A stretch of DNA of 64,000 bases. Source: Pseudomonas fluorescens (GTDB lineage Bacteria > Pseudomonadota > Gammaproteobacteria > Pseudomonadales > Pseudomonadaceae). Under the pieces are notes generated by a model. It was not told the origin of the DNA. It did no database searches and saw nothing but the letters and a program-made list of their open reading frames with translations. The position numbers and the translations under genes were made by a program. This document shows positions 60,996 to 64,000 of this stretch, one piece after another. The stretch spans positions 3,082,501 through 3,146,500 of the forward strand of contig NZ_CP078138.1 of assembly GCF_019212185.1 (NCBI RefSeq), given 5' to 3'. Every line of letters begins with the position of its first letter. The first letter of the stretch is position 1.

Positions 60996-61780
60996 AGGCT
61001 GACCTCCAGGCATTGCGCCAGGACGTCGGCCAGTTGCCGTTGCTGGGGGTTGAACAGCAGGTTGCGGGTGGTCTGGTCGGTGCGAATGCATGAGATCGAG
61101 TAGTTGCTCTTGGATTGGTGAATCCACACCTGTCCGGCCAGATCCCTGGGCAGGTTGTGCAGTTGTTTGTCGACGGCGGAGCCGAGGGCCTGGGCTTGAT
61201 CCTGGGTAGAGCCGAGGGTGCTGAGGGTCAGGTTGCCGCGTTGGGTACTGGCAACTTCGATGCTCGGGGTCTTCGACGACAGGCTGAAATGGGCCAGGGT
61301 CGCCAGGCACATGAGCAGGGTGAAGGCATAGCCCAATCGCAGCCAGTTCGGCGGCTCTTTGATCGGGGCGGCAGGCGCCGCGGCAACCGGTGCGGTGAGC
61401 GGTTCGGGCTCGATTGCCGTCGGCGCTGCCTCGGCGTCAGCACCGTTGCGGACATACAGCGGGTTGAAGCGGTAGCCGCGCCGCGGGATGGTCATCAGGA
61501 TGTCGTGGTCGCGGCTGTCGTTGAGCAGGTTGCGCAGGGAGAACACCACCTGGTTCAGGCTGCCGGAGGCGACTACCCGATCATTCCAGGTGTGTTCGAT
61601 GATCTGCTCGCGGGTCTTGATCACCCCCGGCTCGGCCAGCAGCAGATCGAGCAGGCGCGATTCGGCGCGTCCGAGGGTGCTGTGCTGGACTTCGCCCAGC
61701 GGTGTGGTGATCGACAGCGTCGAGTCATCGGGGTTGAACAGCGCCCTGGAGCCGTTTTTCAAGGTGAAAGAATGGCTCAT
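60992..61780 (-). CDS. ToxR-like membrane-bound winged-helix transcription activator
   Basis: 262 residues from the ATG at 61780 (AGAGGA upstream). The N-terminal OmpR-type winged helix (LGRAESRLLDLLLAEPGVIK, ILMTIPRRGYRFNPLYVRN) lacks a receiver. A proline/alanine linker leads to one membrane helix near residues 158-176 (LGYAFTLLMCLATLAHFSL) and a periplasmic domain with a Cys pair (SCIRTD, QCLEVSL) that may form a disulfide, as in ToxR/CadC. Such proteins sense periplasmic conditions and bind DNA while membrane-anchored. The overlapping ToxS-like gene supports this. Candidate targets are the neighbouring envelope genes. Confidence 0.85.
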   Translation of the reverse strand: MSHSFTLKNGSRALFNPDDSTLSITTPLGEVQHSTLGRAESRLLDLLLAEPGVIKTREQIIEHTWNDRVVASGSLNQVVFSLRNLLNDSRDHDILMTIPRRGYRFNPLYVRNGADAEAAPTAIEPEPLTAPVAAAPAAPIKEPPNWLRLGYAFTLLMCLATLAHFSLSSKTPSIEVASTQRGNLTLSTLGSTQDQAQALGSAVDKQLHNLPRDLAGQVWIHQSKSNYSISCIRTDQTTRNLLFNPQQRQLADVLAQCLEVSL

Positions 61781-61871
61781 GGTCGATCCTCTGGCGGCGC
61801 TGTTGTGCGTGAAGTTTTGCTCGTCAGCCACAGTCTAGCCAACCTGGATGAGCCTGATGCAAGGGGGTGGG

Positions 61872-62564
61872 TCAGTGGCTGCTGGCAGGCTTGGCGAAGG
61901 CCTGGTCAGCCCTTTCCCGTAGCTGTTTGGCCCAGGCATCAAGGGCCGGGTAGGTGTCCTCGATTTTGGTCACGGCCGATGGCGAGATGTTTTTGCCAGT
62001 GGTGGCGCTGACGGACTGGGCCAGCAGTTCGCGGCTCTTGGCGTCACGCATCTCGCCTTCGAAGAATATCCGTACGCTCTCGTCGCGGGTGCCGGTCAGG
62101 TGCATGGCGCCGCCGATGACGAAGCCGATCGGCAGGTATTCCGGGATCGACAGGTCACGCGGCGTACGCTCGCTGCCGGTGATAGCGGTGCGCAGCATCA
62201 AGGTGTTGGGCTCCGGGTGGCGGGTGACTTCATAACCGGCGGTGAGGAACTGATGCATCATCGCCTGGTTCAGGTATTTGAGCATCGCGCGGGTTTCGGC
62301 CGGGTTGCGCTTGAGATCCGTGTCGCTGGAGTACAGGCGTGGCGGCTCAATGTACACCCGCTTCTGATAGGACTGGCTCAGCTCGAGACCGGGCTTGACC
62401 CACACCTCGCTCTTGGGCCATTGCGGGTCCTTGGTCATGCGAGCGTAGTCGTCAAGGAAGCCGGAGTGATGGGTTTGCGCATCGGGCATGGTCGTACAAC
62501 CGGTCACGGCGAGAAGCAGGACCACTGGAAGCAGGCGAGAAAGGCGTTTCACAGGATTATCCAT
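61872..62564 (-). CDS. DUF3313 family lipoprotein
   Basis: About 230 residues from the ATG at 62564. Lipoprotein signal with lipobox AVTGC (Cys23), then SGFLDDYARMTKDPQWPKSE, the characteristic DUF3313 opening. A mixed alpha/beta domain follows, containing the glycine-rich PIGFVIGGAMHL turn and FFEGEMRDAKSRELLAQSV. Anchored in the envelope, function unknown. It lies upstream of the ToxR-like gene on the same strand. Confidence 0.85.
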   Translation of the reverse strand: MDNPVKRLSRLLPVVLLLAVTGCTTMPDAQTHHSGFLDDYARMTKDPQWPKSEVWVKPGLELSQSYQKRVYIEPPRLYSSDTDLKRNPAETRAMLKYLNQAMMHQFLTAGYEVTRHPEPNTLMLRTAITGSERTPRDLSIPEYLPIGFVIGGAMHLTGTRDESVRIFFEGEMRDAKSRELLAQSVSATTGKNISPSAVTKIEDTYPALDAWAKQLRERADQAFAKPASSH

Positions 62565-62777
62565 GGGCTGTGGCGAATGGGGCCGCGCATGGTGCCGGGG
62601 GTGGGGTGGGGAGGTGGCGCTATCCGAAAACTGCGAGGGGGGGGAATTGGCTGCGGCGCTGTTGACTGTGTACATATTCATTTGCGCGGTGACGGATATG
62701 TACACCGGGAAAATGCCTTCGCCACAATGCGACAGAAATGGATATCAGACGAAACGCGGCGTTCAGTCAAACCCCAA

Positions 62778-63677
62778 TCAATCCAGCACATACTCAATGG
62801 GCAGCAACGCCGGCGGCAGCTCTTCATTCCCCAACGCCGCCAGCACCTCGCGTTCGAGGGTGCGCAGGATGGCGTTGCACGGCAAATCGTTTTCATCAAA
62901 TCCAAACGGATCTTCGAGGTCGTCGCCGATTTCGTCCAGGCCGAAGAAGGTGTAGCTGACGATGGCAGTGAACACCGGCGTCAGCCAGCCCAGGGGTTCG
63001 GCCATGGCGAAGGGCAGGAGGATGCAGAACAGGTAGATGGTGCGGTGCAGCAGCAGAGTGTATGGAAAGGGCAACGGCGTGCTCTTGATCCGCTCACATG
63101 AGGCCTGCACCTGGCTCAGGCTGACCAGCCGGGTTTCCAGTTGGGTGTAGCGCCATTCGCTGATCTGGCCATCCTCGGCCAGGCGCGAGCAGCGGGCGCC
63201 GATGCGTTGCAACAGACGGTCGCTGAGGTTGGGGTGCTGCAGGTCGTGGCTGACGTCGGTCCAGGCCGCAATGGCCCGCGCTTCGTCTTCGAGGCGCAGG
63301 CGGGCGATCAGGCCATGGGCGAAGCCGCATAACTCGCGCAGCAACCCCTCGCGTTCATTCGCGTCCTTGAGTACCTGGGTTTCGCGGATCAACGAGCGCA
63401 CCTCGATAATCATCTGCCCCAACTGCTTGCGCCCCTCCCACCAGCGGTCGTAGCAGGCGTTGTTGCGAAAACTCATGAAGATCGACAGGGATAAGCCCAG
63501 CAGCGTAAAGGGTGTGGCGTTGACCTTGGAAAAGTACGCCGGGTGCAGGGTTTCAATCAGCACGATGACCGAGGCCAGCAAGGTCACCAACAGGCTGCGC
63601 AGGGCAATGCGCTTGGCAATCGAGCCCTTGAGGGAAAACAGGATGGCCAGCAGGTGCGGTTTGGGGCGGACGATCAT
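62778..63677 (-). CDS. bestrophin-family anion channel-like protein (UPF0187/YneE type)
   Basis: 299 residues starting MIVRPKPHLLAILFSLKGSI. Four membrane helices lie in two pairs near 25-70 and 205-245. Family marks are PFTLLGLSLSIFMSFRNNACYDRWWEGRK at 57-85 (the SFRNNxxYDRWWE core) and the later EPLGWLTPVFTAIVSYTFFG and LDEIGDDLEDPFG. Bacterial bestrophins form pentameric channels in the inner membrane. No regulator is adjacent. Confidence 0.9.
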   Translation of the reverse strand: MIVRPKPHLLAILFSLKGSIAKRIALRSLLVTLLASVIVLIETLHPAYFSKVNATPFTLLGLSLSIFMSFRNNACYDRWWEGRKQLGQMIIEVRSLIRETQVLKDANEREGLLRELCGFAHGLIARLRLEDEARAIAAWTDVSHDLQHPNLSDRLLQRIGARCSRLAEDGQISEWRYTQLETRLVSLSQVQASCERIKSTPLPFPYTLLLHRTIYLFCILLPFAMAEPLGWLTPVFTAIVSYTFFGLDEIGDDLEDPFGFDENDLPCNAILRTLEREVLAALGNEELPPALLPIEYVLD

Positions 63678-63817
63678 GGGGTGGGTCTTCAGCTCATTGA
63701 CTGGCGTTTGCGCAGTGATGGAAGGCTAGAAGGTGGGGGGCAGGGTGTCCAATTGTTCTGGCTGACGGGGTGATTGATGGGGTCTATGAATTGAACTCTG
63801 GTGATCAGCACCGGACC

Positions 63818-63898
63818 CTGTAGGAGCTAGCCTGCTAGCGATGAAGTTGATGCGGTGTCGCTGATGGCCCCATCGCCAGCAGGCTGGCTCCCACAAAA
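63818..63898. repeat. REP pair
   Basis: TGTAGGAGCTAGCCTGCTAGCGATG and the opposed CATCGCCAGCAGGCTGGCTCCCACA form a REP doublet of the same family as those at 39531 and 41630. Confidence 0.85.
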
Positions 63899-63921
63899 GC
63901 CTTATCTCCACTTGACACAAC

Positions 63922-63960
63922 AAAAAAAGCCCCGCGACCGAATGAGACGCGGGGCTAAAA
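63922..63960 (-). terminator. intrinsic terminator of a gene lying to the right
   Basis: On the minus strand GCCCCGCG pairs with CGCGGGGC around an 11-base loop, followed by seven T residues (A 63922-63928 on the plus strand). It ends a transcript entering from the right edge. Confidence 0.85.
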
Positions 63961-64000
63961 ATTGGTTGGTTGCGGCCAACCAAAGGAGCACTGGTAAGTC

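Larger units (their letters stand above)
63678..64000. other. 323-bp region at the right window edge
   Basis: It holds a REP pair (63818-63898) and a leftward terminator (63922-63960) for a gene beyond the window. No credible coding frame was found. A second hairpin (TTGGTTGG...CCAACCAA, about 63962-63983) follows the terminator stem. Confidence 0.5.

Noticed and set aside
1..64000. rRNA, tRNA or riboswitch genes
   Set aside because: I looked for conserved tRNA arm sequences and common riboswitch leaders before the metabolic operons and found none I could support by eye.

Overview
The window looks like chromosome of a Pseudomonas of the P. fluorescens group. I infer this from the complete kgu/ptxS 2-ketogluconate locus with its PtxS palindromes, the many REP elements of the GGAGCGAGCCTGCTCGCGA type, and the general codon and GC character. 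I saw no rRNA, tRNA or CRISPR array.

Region 1 (1-19.4 kb) is an accessory island. After a fimbrial subunit gene come two divergent operons, each ending in an RHS-repeat gene. The leftward operon holds two small paralogous genes (6965-5932) and then an RHS gene broken by at least seven frameshifts (5870-941). The rightward operon holds an Ig-like repeat protein (7196-9001), two large tandem paralogs (9103-14436; N-terminus possibly TULIP/P47-like, Ig-like domains in the middle) and an RHS gene (14527-19346) split by one frameshift on a CCCAAAG heptamer. The 5' 2.5 kb of the two RHS genes form a nearly identical inverted repeat (3385-5864 and 14533-17090) around the accessory genes, so recombination could invert the 8.7 kb between them. 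No Tc A/B component or type VI gene is visible. The island ends near an RcsB-like regulator and a short LuxR-type regulator whose upstream region carries a lux-box-like promoter.

Region 2 (20.9-26.2 kb) is the operon kguE-kguK-kguT-kguD with its LacI-type repressor ptxS. It covers uptake and metabolism of 2-ketogluconate and has two identical PtxS operators. Region 3 (26.3-35.5 kb) holds a DUF1345 protein, a two-gene RND efflux system without outer-membrane channel, a divergent two-component system, and an ECF sigma/anti-sigma pair next to a TPR protein.

Region 4 (35.5-49.9 kb) is catabolic. It has an 8-oxoguanine-deaminase-like amidohydrolase, an NCS2 permease, a CobW-type GTPase, a UbiX/UbiD decarboxylase pair, a tandem of amidohydrolase-2 proteins (one lacking the HxH metal motif), an intact IS256-family element with 8-bp target duplications, two LysR regulators and a two-subunit molybdenum hydroxylase. 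Region 5 (49.9-64 kb) is mostly ordinary chromosome: a PAS-LuxR regulator, small lipoprotein and membrane genes, a two-component system, an ECH1-like isomerase, nudC, a TSUP permease, an AraC regulator, an outer-membrane barrel, a degenerate EAL protein, a ToxR/ToxS-like pair, a DUF3313 lipoprotein and a bestrophin-like channel.

Functions rest on motif reading and recall of families. No database search was run.
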